64,000 bases of DNA from Sphingobacterium pedocola. GTDB lineage: Bacteria > Bacteroidota > Bacteroidia > Sphingobacteriales > Sphingobacteriaceae. Within the stretch, counting starts at the first letter, position 1. Each line of letters opens with the position of its first letter. The notes beneath the pieces are model-generated. The model searched no databases, was not told the origin of the DNA, and saw only the letters and a program-made list of their open reading frames with translations. The position numbers and the translations under genes were made by a program. Of this stretch, positions 33,847-42,739 are shown in pieces. Where the stretch lies: NCBI RefSeq assembly GCF_015209965.1, contig NZ_MU158692.1, positions 169,311 through 233,310 of the forward strand. Reading direction: 5' to 3'.

Positions 33847-35298
33847 TTAACCTACAGAACCTTCTAATGAAATTGCTAATAGCTTTTGCGCTTCGACAGC
33901 GAACTCCATGGGCAATTGATTTAATACTTCTTTGGCATAACCGTTTACGATTAACCCCACTGCTTTTTCGGAATCAATACCACGTTGGTTCAAATAGAAA
34001 ACCTGATCTTCTCCAATTTTGGAAGTTGTCGCTTCATGCTCTAATTTCGCCGATTTATTTTTACTTTCTATATACGGAAATGTATGCGCTCCACAACGAT
34101 CTCCAATTAACAAAGAGTCACATTGTGTGAAATTACGCGCATTATCGGCATTACGACCAATTTTCACCAACCCGCGGTAACTATTATGACTATTTCCGGC
34201 AGAGATTCCTTTAGAAATAATTTTTGACTTCGTGTTTTTACCCAAGTGGATCATCTTCGTTCCCGTATCCGCTAACTGCTTATTGCGCGTCATCGCTACA
34301 GAGTAAAATTCACCGACCGAATTATCACCTTTCAAAATTACGCCTGGATATTTCCAAGTAATAGCCGAACCTGTCTCAACCTGAGTCCAGGAAATTTTGG
34401 AATTGTCTCCTTTACATATCCCACGTTTGGTTACGAAATTATAAATTCCGCCCACTCCATTTTTATCGCCCGGATACCAGTTTTGAACCGTTGAATATTT
34501 AATTTCTGCATCTCTTTGTGCGATCAGTTCGACTACCGCCGCATGCAATTGATTTTCGTCACGCATTGGCGCAGTACAACCCTCAAGATAAGACACATAC
34601 GATCCTTCATCCGCAATGATCAAGGTTCGTTCAAATTGCCCAGTATTCTGTGCATTGATACGGAAATAGGTAGATAATTCCATAGGACAATGTACGCCTT
34701 TTGGAATATACACGAACGAACCATCGGAAAATACAGCAGAATTTAATGCGGCATATACGTTATCTGTTTGCGGAACTACTGTTCCCAAATATGCGCGTAC
34801 CAATTCAGGATATTCTTGAACGGCTTCGCCAAATGAACAAAAGATTACGCCCTTTTCTTTTAACTTTTCACGGAAAGTCGTCTTTACTGAAACCGAATCG
34901 AAGACGGCATCTACCGCTACAACACCCGCTAATATTTTTTGCTCGTCTAAAGGAATCCCTAATTTAGCAAACGTAGAAAGCAGCTCCGGATCAACCTCAT
35001 CTAAACTTTCTAACTGCTTTTTAGGCTTTGGTGCTGCGTAATAAGATAAGTCTTGAAAGTCAATTTCTGGATTATCAAAGTTTTGCCATGCAGGCATTTT
35101 CATTGTTAAAAAATGACGAAAGGCTTTCAATCTCCATTCTAATAACCATTCGGGTTCATTTTTCTTTGCAGAAATCAGGCGAACAGTATCTTCATTCAAC
35201 CCCCTTGGTGCAATATCCATCTCAATATCGGTTGTAAAACCGTATTTATATTCCTCTTGCTCCAGCTCTTTAAGTAATTCGTCGTCTTTGGTACTCAT
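33847..35298 (-). CDS. sufB: Fe-S cluster assembly protein SufB
   Basis: Main scaffold subunit on which the nascent cluster is built. The 483 residues include KKPKKQLESLDEVDPELL, VPQTDNVYAALNSAVFSDGSFVYIPKGV, YLEGCTAPM, and the C-terminal QCDSLLIGDRCGAHTFPYIE with conserved cysteines. First gene of sufBCD. A TAACTTTG element lies 56 bases upstream. sufS, sufE and sufA are not adjacent. Confidence 0.96.
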   Translation of the reverse strand: MSTKDDELLKELEQEEYKYGFTTDIEMDIAPRGLNEDTVRLISAKKNEPEWLLEWRLKAFRHFLTMKMPAWQNFDNPEIDFQDLSYYAAPKPKKQLESLDEVDPELLSTFAKLGIPLDEQKILAGVVAVDAVFDSVSVKTTFREKLKEKGVIFCSFGEAVQEYPELVRAYLGTVVPQTDNVYAALNSAVFSDGSFVYIPKGVHCPMELSTYFRINAQNTGQFERTLIIADEGSYVSYLEGCTAPMRDENQLHAAVVELIAQRDAEIKYSTVQNWYPGDKNGVGGIYNFVTKRGICKGDNSKISWTQVETGSAITWKYPGVILKGDNSVGEFYSVAMTRNKQLADTGTKMIHLGKNTKSKIISKGISAGNSHNSYRGLVKIGRNADNARNFTQCDSLLIGDRCGAHTFPYIESKNKSAKLEHEATTSKIGEDQVFYLNQRGIDSEKAVGLIVNGYAKEVLNQLPMEFAVEAQKLLAISLEGSVG

Positions 35299-35354
35299 AA
35301 CTCTTTCCCTTTTTTTATCTGATTTAAGCCATAGCCTAACCCCATTTCGGACAA

Positions 35355-35362
35355 CAAAGTTA
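35355..35362 (-). promoter_or_regulatory. -7 element of sufBCD
   Basis: TAACTTTG on the minus strand, 56 bases ahead of the sufB start at 35298. No clear -33 TTG. No obvious Fe-S regulator site was recognised in the leader. Confidence 0.45.
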
Positions 35363-35580
35363 CGACTTATCCCTTAATAAAACAGTATTCCTTGGTGGTT
35401 TAAGCAGATTTTTGACGAAATTTATGCTAAAAGTCATTTCTTCTAATGATAGACCCATTTTCACTCTATTTATTATGACATAAAAATGATCCTAAATAAG
35501 ATAAATCTATTCAAACTTATTTTAGAAATAGATTTTAGTGATAATCACGTTTTTAGATTCTGACTTGACGTATTCAACGC

Positions 35581-35619
35581 GATTAAAATTGCATATAAAA
35601 GCAAATTTATCTAAGTTTA
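35581..35619 (+). repeat. Partial promoter repeat, copy C (before the AsnC regulator)
   Basis: GATTAAAATTGCATATAAAAGCAAAT matches the left end of copy A in two blocks and is joined directly to TTATCTAAGTTT, the right end of the family. The middle is missing. The -7 box used here is probably TACCTTTG just downstream. The rest of the 340-base gap to sufB holds the sufB promoter and nothing else recognisable. Confidence 0.55.
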
Positions 35620-35621
35620 CA

Positions 35622-35629
35622 TACCTTTG
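35622..35629 (+). promoter_or_regulatory. -7 element of the AsnC-type regulator
   Basis: TACCTTTG, nine bases before the ATG at 35639. The in-frame TTG at 35627 is part of this element and cannot be the start. Confidence 0.55.
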
Positions 35630-35638
35630 ATATCATTA

Positions 35639-36118
35639 ATGGGCAATATGACATATCAACTTGATAAATTAGATTTAAAGATTTTGCGGTTGTTACAAGA
35701 AAATGGACGCATCACCAATCTTCAATTGGCTACGAACATCGGGCTTTCGCCCGCTCCTACCTTAGAGCGTGTGCGCAAATTGGAAAATGGCGGATTTATC
35801 AAAAGTTATCATGCTTTTGTTGATGAAGAGATGTTGGGTCTCGGCATTAAATCTTTTATCCAGATCTCTTTGGACTTTCATACGCATAATGCTATTCCCG
35901 AATTTGTGGAAGCGGTAAAATCCATCCCTGAAGTAACGGAATGCCACCACGTTACCGGCAATTGTGATTTTATCTTGAAAGTATATGTTAAAGACATCAA
36001 AGCATATGAGGCTGTTATCATGGAAAAGATTTCGAAGATACCTTTCGTTAAAACCTTTCAAACCATGATGATCATGTCCACATCTAAGAAAGAGCCTATC
36101 ATCCCATTAGAATACTAA
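35639..36118 (+). CDS. Lrp/AsnC family transcriptional regulator
   Basis: A 159-residue feast/famine regulator. The N-terminal helix-turn-helix is LDKLDLKILRLLQENGRITNLQLATNIGLS with the recognition helix APTLERVRKLENGG. The C-terminal RAM domain (EVTECHHVTGNCDFILKVYV) binds amino-acid effectors and mediates oligomers. ATG 35639 is chosen from the promoter; ATG 35648 is also possible. The target may be the next gene, eight bases downstream, but this cannot be read from the sequence. Confidence 0.9.
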   Translation: MGNMTYQLDKLDLKILRLLQENGRITNLQLATNIGLSPAPTLERVRKLENGGFIKSYHAFVDEEMLGLGIKSFIQISLDFHTHNAIPEFVEAVKSIPEVTECHHVTGNCDFILKVYVKDIKAYEAVIMEKISKIPFVKTFQTMMIMSTSKKEPIIPLEY

Positions 36119-36126
36119 CCATTCCT

Positions 36127-37206
36127 ATGCTTAAAAAAAAATCATCCTTTAAAGACTTTGCAATTATCCTTACTTGGCCAGATGCCACAATAAGGGGAGA
36201 TGAAAAATGGATGATGTTTTTCAAGAAAATCGGGATCGTCAAAAATCTAAATTTTAAAGTTGGCCATACCGGCATAGTGCTCGTAAATCATAAAAACGGC
36301 GAAATGTTGTTTTATGATTTTGGTCGTTACATCACGCCAAGAGGGTATGGTAGAGCACGGTCAAAATTTTCTGATCCACGATTGGAAATCAAAATTAATG
36401 CGTCGTTTCAAAACGATGAGATCATAAATCTATCTGAGATTATTGGTCATTTTGAAGAGCTTAAACCAGCTATGTATGGAGAAGGAAGGGTCTATTTTTC
36501 GGTAACGGAAAACATTGATTTTCAATTAGCAAAGAAATATGGTGACAGTTGCGTAGAAGAAGGAACCTTTCCTTACGGCGCCATAGCTAGGAACAACAAT
36601 AATTGTTCTCGTTTCATCACTCGGATGCTTATGAGAGCTTCCTCGAAGTACCATTTTTGGCATGGGGTTAACATTCCAGAAACTATAAAAGCTAGCCCGA
36701 TTAGCAATGTAGTAAATACAGCTAAAAATAGAATGGTGTATTCGTTTACTCCTGGAGAAGGATTAAAAAACTTTAGAATGAACCGTTGGCAATCGTTTTG
36801 GTTTTTAGTCAAACAATTACGAGATAATGTTTACCGCAACAAAGCCAATCTCCTACCCAATGACCAAATAATTGGAGCGGTAGATTTTCGATCAAAGCCG
36901 ATTGTAATTCCCAAGGACGCGATGTATTTAGGAGGTGTAGGAGACGGTGCTTGGTACGCTATTAAACCGACAGACAAAAATAAGCTTACTATAAAACGTT
37001 ACACTTCATTAGGCGAGCTGGAGTATATTGTAATTGGCAAAAAAGAAGAAGCTATTGATTTCAACAAACCCTGGAAAGTGGTTTATGACAGTCATCTTCT
37101 ATTTACGCATCTCGAGCAAGAGGGAATCAAATACAGAATCCATCATATCGAGCGAATTTCGATTACGAGTCAAATGTATAAAGACACCACAGAATTGTAT
37201 GCCTAA
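36127..37206 (+). CDS. Uncharacterised protein, possible permuted papain-fold (DUF6695-like)
   Basis: A 359-residue protein without signal peptide or membrane helix. I believe the family is catalogued as DUF6695, but this is from memory. Early residues ILTWPDATIRGDEKWM and KNLNFKVGHTGIVLVN are strongly patterned; H47 is followed over 110 residues later by NNNNCSRFITRML with C160. A His-then-Cys order with GHTGI and NC-x-F is what permuted NlpC/P60 (LRAT-like) enzymes show, and FYDFGRY could add a polar third residue. The C-terminal half is unlike anything I recognise. It follows the AsnC regulator by eight bases and shares a four-base stop overlap with ung. Confidence 0.6.
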   Translation: MLKKKSSFKDFAIILTWPDATIRGDEKWMMFFKKIGIVKNLNFKVGHTGIVLVNHKNGEMLFYDFGRYITPRGYGRARSKFSDPRLEIKINASFQNDEIINLSEIIGHFEELKPAMYGEGRVYFSVTENIDFQLAKKYGDSCVEEGTFPYGAIARNNNNCSRFITRMLMRASSKYHFWHGVNIPETIKASPISNVVNTAKNRMVYSFTPGEGLKNFRMNRWQSFWFLVKQLRDNVYRNKANLLPNDQIIGAVDFRSKPIVIPKDAMYLGGVGDGAWYAIKPTDKNKLTIKRYTSLGELEYIVIGKKEEAIDFNKPWKVVYDSHLLFTHLEQEGIKYRIHHIERISITSQMYKDTTELYA

Positions 37207-37877
37207 TCAATCTGCCAGTTTATCGGCTTCTTCCCTTGGCTGACAAGGTATGTATTCGCTTTCGAAAAATGCTTACACCCAGCGAATCCGCGATATACGG
37301 ATAAGGGCGATGGATGTGCTGACTTTAGAATAAGATGTTTCGACGAATCAATAAATACACTCTTCTTTTGGGCGTATGAACCCCACAGTAAAAAAACCAC
37401 TCCTTCTCGCTCTTCAGCGATTTTCTTGATTATTGAATCCGTAAACTCTTCCCAACCCATCTTTTGGTGGGAAGCTGCTTGATGAGCCCGGACGGTCATA
37501 GTTGCATTCAGTAGTAGAACTCCCTGTTTTGCCCAATTGGTTAAATCTCCCGTTGTGGGATAACGAAAGCCAGGAATATCAGAAACCAATTCCGTAAAAA
37601 TATTTTTTAGTGATGGAGGAAAGGCAACGCCTGCTGGTACAGAAAATGACAAACCATGAGCCTGTCCATCGTTGTGGTAAGGATCTTGTCCCAATATCAC
37701 AACTTTAATATCCGGAAAGCTGGTAAGTTTGAACGCATTAAAGACAAGTTCTTCAGGAGGGAAAACTTTATGCTGTCTACGCTCTTGCTGAACAAAAAGA
37801 GATAACCTTTTCACATACTCTCGAGCGAATAGGGGTTTCAATATTGGAGTCCAACTTTCGTGATATTTAGTGTTCAT
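37203..37877 (-). CDS. ung: Uracil-DNA glycosylase
   Basis: Removes uracil from DNA, starting base-excision repair of deaminated cytosine. The 224 residues have the family 1 signature ILGQDPYHNDGQAHGLSFS (GQDPYH at 63-68) with the catalytic aspartate, LLLNATMTVR, and HPSPLSVYRGFAGC with the histidine of the second motif. The frame is open ten codons upstream, but those codons are encoded by the promoter repeat, so ATG 37877 is chosen. Confidence 0.96.
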   Translation of the reverse strand: MNTKYHESWTPILKPLFAREYVKRLSLFVQQERRQHKVFPPEELVFNAFKLTSFPDIKVVILGQDPYHNDGQAHGLSFSVPAGVAFPPSLKNIFTELVSDIPGFRYPTTGDLTNWAKQGVLLLNATMTVRAHQAASHQKMGWEEFTDSIIKKIAEEREGVVFLLWGSYAQKKSVFIDSSKHLILKSAHPSPLSVYRGFAGCKHFSKANTYLVSQGKKPINWQID

Positions 37878-37882
37878 ACACT

Positions 37883-37967
37883 CAAACTTAGATAAAATAC
37901 GTCGCATTCGCTAAAATCGAACAGAAAAAATATTATTCGTAATTTGCCTTAATGCGCAATTGTAATC
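37883..37967 (-). repeat. Promoter-bearing repeat, copy D (before ung)
   Basis: On the minus strand it reads GATTACAATTG, GGCAAATTACGAAT, a T-rich tract, the inverted repeat AATGC-GAC-GTATT (one G-T pair), then TTTATCTAAGTTTG. The -7 box TAAGTTTG (37883-37890) ends five bases before the ung ATG, the same spacing as in pfkA. Confidence 0.7.
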
Positions 37968-38115
37968 GCGTTGCATATAACGGAGAAGGTTCAATCTCCT
38001 CTCTGCCTTTGACAATTTATTTATAGAAAAAGACAATTTTACATTTTTATCACGTAAACATGTTGGATAACTTCGCAATTTAACGGATATTTGTATGTAA
38101 ATTAGAAGAAGAGAG

Positions 38116-38655
38116 ATGTCAAATTTAGTGCGCATAATAATTAGTAGTCTTTTTTTGGCGGGAACCGTTGCTTTGTTTTGGTTCGGCCATTGGGGATGGG
38201 GTATTTTAGGTATACTGGTCACTATCCTAGCTTGGGTAACAGTTTTCTTTAATGAAAACATGCTTATTGCGCAGTGGTATTTTCGAAAACAAAATATCGC
38301 CAATGCGGAAAAGTGGCTGAACAAAATTAAAGATTACGAAAAACAGCTTATTTCGGCTCAACGAGGCTATTATCATTTGCTTCTAGGCCTTATCGAGTCA
38401 CAACGTGCGCCCATGCAATCTGAAAAATTCTTTAAAAAGGCATTAACTTTAGGCTTACATATGGATCATAACGTTGCATTAGCAAAATTAAGTTTAGCGG
38501 GCGTAATGATGGCTAAACGGAATAAAAGGGAAGCCGAAAAATTATTACAGGAGGCTAAAAAGGCCGATAAAAACAAATTGCTCGCTGATCAGATCAAGAT
38601 GATGAAGGAACAAATGACGATGATGGACAAACAACAGTTTAGATATTCAAGATAA
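38116..38655 (+). CDS. Small membrane protein with TPR-like cytoplasmic part
   Basis: A 179-residue protein of unknown function. Two N-terminal hydrophobic helices (about residues 5-22 and 26-45) with GHWGWGILGILV are followed by helical repeats: QNIANAEKWLNKIKDYE, AQRGYYHLLLGLIESQ, SEKFFKKALTLGL and AKRNKREAEKLLQEAKKAD. These look like two or three tetratricopeptide-type hairpins, which normally bind other proteins. A terminator follows immediately. Confidence 0.7.
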   Translation: MSNLVRIIISSLFLAGTVALFWFGHWGWGILGILVTILAWVTVFFNENMLIAQWYFRKQNIANAEKWLNKIKDYEKQLISAQRGYYHLLLGLIESQRAPMQSEKFFKKALTLGLHMDHNVALAKLSLAGVMMAKRNKREAEKLLQEAKKADKNKLLADQIKMMKEQMTMMDKQQFRYSR

Positions 38656-38659
38656 AATT

Positions 38660-38686
38660 AAGGCTAACAAATTGTTGGCCTTTTTT
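38660..38686 (+). terminator. Intrinsic terminator after the TPR-like membrane gene
   Basis: Arms AAGGCTAAC and GTTGGCCTT (one G-T pair), loop of five bases, then a run of Ts, five bases after the stop. Confidence 0.8.
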
Positions 38687-38805
38687 CATGCACAACGAAG
38701 ATCATTACATACCGATCCGTATTTAGCAATTTACATTACCTTGATTTGTAAAAAAGTTGTATTCAAATCTTCCGCATTTGGATTGTAAAAAAAGATCGTT
38801 GATTA

Positions 38806-39264
38806 TTATAACTCCACAATCCTCTCTAAATATCTACCCTCTTCTTTACTATCCTCAAACACGAGCTTTACATGTGTAGGTTTCCCTTTATCCCTAGTCC
38901 AATTTGCCACCTTGATTTGAAAAGGTACCGGAACATCTTCTTCCATGAAATAATGAAGATAATTTTGACGATGCGCCAATAAGATCAGCACCCTTCCCAT
39001 CTTCATGCTATCATATAAATGGAAATCTCCTTTCGAATCGGTGATCTGCGTGGCATAGGTGTTCAACTTAAGCTCCCGTGGATTCCGTTGATATGATATT
39101 AAAAACAAATCAACGGTAGCGGTATCTCCTTTTATCGAAAGGGCGACGTTCTTTACATCCACCTGAATTTCATCCACGAGGACCGTTGCAGTATCTATTT
39201 CCTGCGCGGACACCAAATGGGTAAATAACATAGAAAAAATACAGTTCCAAATTATCTTTTGCAT
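38806..39264 (-). CDS. Hypothetical secreted protein
   Basis: A 152-residue protein with a signal peptide (cut near LVSAQ) and a beta-rich mature part, DEIQVDVKNVALSIKGDTATVDLFLIS and HVKLVFEDSKEEGRYLERIVEL. The pattern resembles small immunoglobulin-like periplasmic domains, but I do not recognise a family. It starts seven bases after the DUF4293 stop, so the two form a unit. Confidence 0.6.
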   Translation of the reverse strand: MQKIIWNCIFSMLFTHLVSAQEIDTATVLVDEIQVDVKNVALSIKGDTATVDLFLISYQRNPRELKLNTYATQITDSKGDFHLYDSMKMGRVLILLAHRQNYLHYFMEEDVPVPFQIKVANWTRDKGKPTHVKLVFEDSKEEGRYLERIVEL

Positions 39265-39271
39265 ATTCCTG

Positions 39272-39745
39272 TTACCTTAAACGATCCGCCGATTTGATAA
39301 TTTTTTCATCTTTACGAATGCCTCCAACTGCCATTCCCAATAATATAACTGTTATCGGTAGTAAGAAAAACCCAATCCCAATGTTATTAGTTCCAATAGA
39401 TTGTGAAGTCAGAGAAAGGACATTATTCGCCGTCACTATAAGCCAAACCGAAAATAGAACGACCAGTAAAATTTCTATTAAAACCAACAATACCTGTCGT
39501 TTTCTATTCTTGAACTGGAAAATAATATAAATAGGAAATAGACCTAGGACTATCGTCGCTATCATCTGTAATATATTCGAATCTTGTTTTATAGGTTCGC
39601 CATTCACAGCGGTATAGGAACCTGTCACATATAATTTTTTCCCTAAGCCTACTAAATCGTTGTAATTTAAATAAGGGAATAAAAATAAGCCAAAAACCGT
39701 AATACCAGCTAATAGTAACCATATTGTTTGAATACGTTGTATCAT
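39272..39745 (-). CDS. DUF4293 family membrane protein
   Basis: A 157-residue inner-membrane protein with four hydrophobic helices: MIQRIQTIWLLLAGITVFGLF with PYLNYND, ATIVLGLFPIYIIFQF, LVLIEILLVVLFSVWLIV and FLLPITVILLGMAVGGIRKDEK. The N-terminal MIQRIQTIWL and C-terminal RKDEKIIKSADRLR are diagnostic of this Bacteroidota family of unknown function. The start at 39745 follows from the promoter, which lies inside the longer frame. Confidence 0.88.
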   Translation of the reverse strand: MIQRIQTIWLLLAGITVFGLFLFPYLNYNDLVGLGKKLYVTGSYTAVNGEPIKQDSNILQMIATIVLGLFPIYIIFQFKNRKRQVLLVLIEILLVVLFSVWLIVTANNVLSLTSQSIGTNNIGIGFFLLPITVILLGMAVGGIRKDEKIIKSADRLR

Positions 39746-39768
39746 AGAATATCGATATTTTAATTGAA

Positions 39769-39799
39769 CAAACTTAGATAACTTGTCGCTTAAATCCAA
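39769..39799 (-). promoter_or_regulatory. Promoter of the DUF4293 gene
   Basis: TTG (39797-39799) and TAAGTTTG (39769-39776) on the minus strand are exactly 20 bases apart. TTATCTAAGTTTG is the same core that ends the promoter repeats, but without their left part. Confidence 0.65.
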
Positions 39800-39975
39800 G
39801 CCTTTGGGCACTCATCTGCCATCAATAACATACTTTTTTAAATAGAAATATAGTATAAACAAAAAAAAGACCATTTGGTTTATTATCAATTCAATCTCGA
39901 TATCTAAATCATACGTTCATCGTCATTTTTCGTCTTTTAAACTTGCTAGACATTCTAGCGCATTACTAATTTATG

Positions 39976-39983
39976 TACCTTTG
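39976..39983 (+). promoter_or_regulatory. -7 element of truA
   Basis: TACCTTTG, 13 bases before the ATG at 39997. It lies inside the longer reading frame that begins at 39973 and so excludes that start. Confidence 0.55.
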
Positions 39984-39996
39984 CTTGGTGAAAGGT

Positions 39997-40764
39997 ATGA
40001 AACGCTTTTTTTTAGAAATTGCTTACGACGGTACGGCGTATCACGGCTGGCAAATGCAGCCTAATGCTGTATCAGTGCAAGAGAAATTAGACCGAGCTTT
40101 ACAGACTTTATTGCGCGAAAGAGTAGAAACCATTGGTGCCGGAAGAACGGATACTGGAGTACATGCAAAGCAATTATATGTACACTTTGACAGCGGTAAT
40201 GCACAACTTATAAATAATCCCGACCGCTTCATACATTCACTTAATGCCGTACTGCCATTCGATATTTCCGTATCACGACTTTTAGAAGTGCCGCCCGAAT
40301 CACATGCTCGTTTCGATGCATCCGAACGGTCCTATGAATACCATATTCATTTCACAAAAGATCCATTTTTAATCAATAAATCTTGGCAACTCCGCGATCG
40401 ACCGAATGTGCAAAGAATGAATGAAGCTGCGAAGCTGTTATTGGGAAAAAAGGACTTTGGCTGTTTTAGCAAATCGAACACGCAGGTATTCACGAATATC
40501 TGTACGATAACAGAAGCAAAATGGGAAGAAATAGCGGAAAAATTGGTTTTCTGTATTACCGCAGACCGATTTCTGCGTAATATGGTGCGTGCCATTGTTG
40601 GAACATTGCTAGAAGTTGGTGCCAAGGGCCAACCAATTTCATTTATAAAAGAAGTGCTCGCCAGCCAAGATCGTTCTAGAGCTGGCACCTCAGTTCCAGC
40701 ACACGGATTGTATCTCACTCAGATAAAATATCCTTATATTGACCCAATTAAAGAACAACATTGA
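39997..40764 (+). CDS. truA: tRNA pseudouridine synthase A
   Basis: Makes pseudouridine at positions 38-40 of tRNA anticodon arms. The 255 residues start FFLEIAYDGTAYHGWQ and have the catalytic loop GAGRTDTGVHAKQ (aspartate 52) and a C-terminal RFLRNMVRAIVG. The ATG at 39997 is set by the promoter and by the usual N-terminus. The TGA stop overlaps the TTG start of the following ABC exporter (TTGA), indicating translational coupling. Confidence 0.95.
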   Translation: MKRFFLEIAYDGTAYHGWQMQPNAVSVQEKLDRALQTLLRERVETIGAGRTDTGVHAKQLYVHFDSGNAQLINNPDRFIHSLNAVLPFDISVSRLLEVPPESHARFDASERSYEYHIHFTKDPFLINKSWQLRDRPNVQRMNEAAKLLLGKKDFGCFSKSNTQVFTNICTITEAKWEEIAEKLVFCITADRFLRNMVRAIVGTLLEVGAKGQPISFIKEVLASQDRSRAGTSVPAHGLYLTQIKYPYIDPIKEQH

Positions 40765-42524
40765 AAGAAAATAAGATAGTAGGAAAAGCGTACGACGGCA
40801 GATTGATCAGTCGGTTAACGAAATATATGCAGCCATATCGTCGTATATTTTGGATATCCGTTATATTGACCGTACTACTGGCTGCTGTTGCACCCGCTCT
40901 TCCCCTCCTGATAGAACATACGCTGGATCGTTATATTTTGTCCGCCAACTACACAGGTTTAACCGCGATGCTGATCGTCATGATGCTTTTACTCATCGCA
41001 CAGACAGTCATACGTTATTTTCATACACTAATGACCAATACATTAGGACAATCGGTCATTCGGGATATCCGGATTCAGGTATTTAATCACATTACCAAAC
41101 TTAGATTAAAATACTTTGATAATACACCTATTGGAAGGTTGATCACACGGACGATTTCCGATTTAGAAACGATATCAAATATTTTTTCCGAAGGATTAAT
41201 CCAAATTATAGGGGATTTACTCCAATTAGTCGTAATCCTCGGAGTCATGTTTTATACCGATTGGCGTCTCACTTTAATTGTATTAATCCCTATGCCATTG
41301 ATGATCGGGGCAACCTACATCTTCAAAGAAGCTATGAAATCTGCTTTTCAATCTGTAAGGCTTTGGGTTTCGAACCTCAACACATTTCTACAGGAGCATA
41401 TTTCAGGAATGAGTATAATTCAATATTTTGCGAGAGAAGAACAGGAAATCCGAAAATTTAGGGACATCAACAAAGAGCATCGAGATGCGCATATTCGCGC
41501 TAACTGGTACTTCTCAATATTCTTTCCAGTTTTAGAGATTATTATTGCAATAGCAACGGGCCTACTGGTATGGTATGGATCGAAACAAATCTTGGGCGAT
41601 GTCATATCACCCGGGGTCGTAGTGGCCTTTCTGATGTACATCAATATGATTTTCAGGCCTATCCGTGAGCTCATTGATAAATTTAACACGCTTCAAATGG
41701 GAATGGTCTCTGCAAAGCGGATATTTGAAGTATTGGATACCGATGAGTCTACTCCCAATGAGGGAACGTACAAGCCCGATCATATCCGTGGTGAGATTGA
41801 ATTTAGAAACGTTTGGTTTGCCTATAACGATGAAAAATGGATATTAAAAAACATTAACTTTAAAGTACACGCCGGAGAGACGCTGGCACTTGTAGGTGCT
41901 ACAGGAGCAGGTAAATCCTCTACCATCAATATTTTAAGCCGTTTTTATGAAATCCAAAAAGGAGAAATACTTTTAGATGGTGTAGATATTCGCGCATACG
42001 ATTTAAACTTTTTACGCAAAACCATCGCTACTGTATTGCAAGATGTATTTCTGTTCTCGGATACAGTTTTGAATAATATTACATTACGTGATCCCGCTAT
42101 TCAAAAAAAGGATGTCGTAGATGCCGCGAAAAAAGTCGGTGCCTACGATTTTATTATGCGCCTTCCAAATGATTTCAACTATGAAGTACAGGAACGTGGA
42201 GCAACGCTTTCCGCAGGACAAGCCCAGCTAGTATCCTTTATTCGTGCACTCGTACATGATCCTAAAATATTAATTCTCGATGAGGCTACCTCTTCTATTG
42301 ATACGGAGACCGAACAACTAATTCAGTCCGCTATAGATAATTTAATGGAAGGAAGAACTGCTATTGTCATTGCCCATCGGTTATCTACCATTCAAAAGGC
42401 AGATAAAATAATCGTACTCGATAAGGGCGAAATTAAAGAAATGGGGTCACATCAGGAGCTTCTTGCGCTAGGCGGACATTATAAAAAACTGTATGATCTG
42501 CAGTTTAATTCAATTGGGATTTAA
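40761..42524 (+). CDS. ABC exporter, fused permease and ATPase (MsbA-like)
   Basis: A 587-residue half-transporter for lipids or drugs that should dimerise. The first 320 residues hold six membrane helices with the exporter coupling region; the ATPase domain has Walker A GATGAGKSS (379-387), the signature LSAGQ (483-487; a variant of LSGGQ), Walker B ILILDEATSSID and the switch histidine AHRLS. The start is TTG, overlapping the truA stop by four bases; the next ATG would remove part of the elbow helix. Substrate unknown. Confidence 0.9.
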   Translation: MKENKIVGKAYDGRLISRLTKYMQPYRRIFWISVILTVLLAAVAPALPLLIEHTLDRYILSANYTGLTAMLIVMMLLLIAQTVIRYFHTLMTNTLGQSVIRDIRIQVFNHITKLRLKYFDNTPIGRLITRTISDLETISNIFSEGLIQIIGDLLQLVVILGVMFYTDWRLTLIVLIPMPLMIGATYIFKEAMKSAFQSVRLWVSNLNTFLQEHISGMSIIQYFAREEQEIRKFRDINKEHRDAHIRANWYFSIFFPVLEIIIAIATGLLVWYGSKQILGDVISPGVVVAFLMYINMIFRPIRELIDKFNTLQMGMVSAKRIFEVLDTDESTPNEGTYKPDHIRGEIEFRNVWFAYNDEKWILKNINFKVHAGETLALVGATGAGKSSTINILSRFYEIQKGEILLDGVDIRAYDLNFLRKTIATVLQDVFLFSDTVLNNITLRDPAIQKKDVVDAAKKVGAYDFIMRLPNDFNYEVQERGATLSAGQAQLVSFIRALVHDPKILILDEATSSIDTETEQLIQSAIDNLMEGRTAIVIAHRLSTIQKADKIIVLDKGEIKEMGSHQELLALGGHYKKLYDLQFNSIGI

Positions 42525-42686
42525 TCGTACATTAGAATAGTTTATGCGTTAGCTCCCATCTCTCCTCAATATCTCGTGTCTTGGGTAGAAACTTATTTCC
42601 GACAAATAACAAAAACAATCCCTCGCAGGGAAATCCATTGAGGGAGTTGTCATTGAGAAGAGATACAACAAACTAGAAAATAGTGC

Positions 42687-42727
42687 CTAGCCGGCTCGTT
42701 GCATTGGGAAAACGCACAAGCCGCTAG
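42687..42727 (-). terminator. Weak hairpin after the CxxC small protein
   Basis: Arms CTAGCCGGCT and AGCCGCTAG pair with one bulge around a 22-base loop, just after the gene's stop on the minus strand. The following T-run is interrupted. The rest of the 215-base gap to the ABC gene shows nothing recognisable. Confidence 0.3.
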
Positions 42728-42739
42728 GACTTAATATTG

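Noticed and set aside
37911..38324. Minus-strand frame of 137 codons upstream of ung
   Set aside because: It overlaps the TPR-like membrane gene in antisense and includes the promoter repeat; no promoter or family resemblance.
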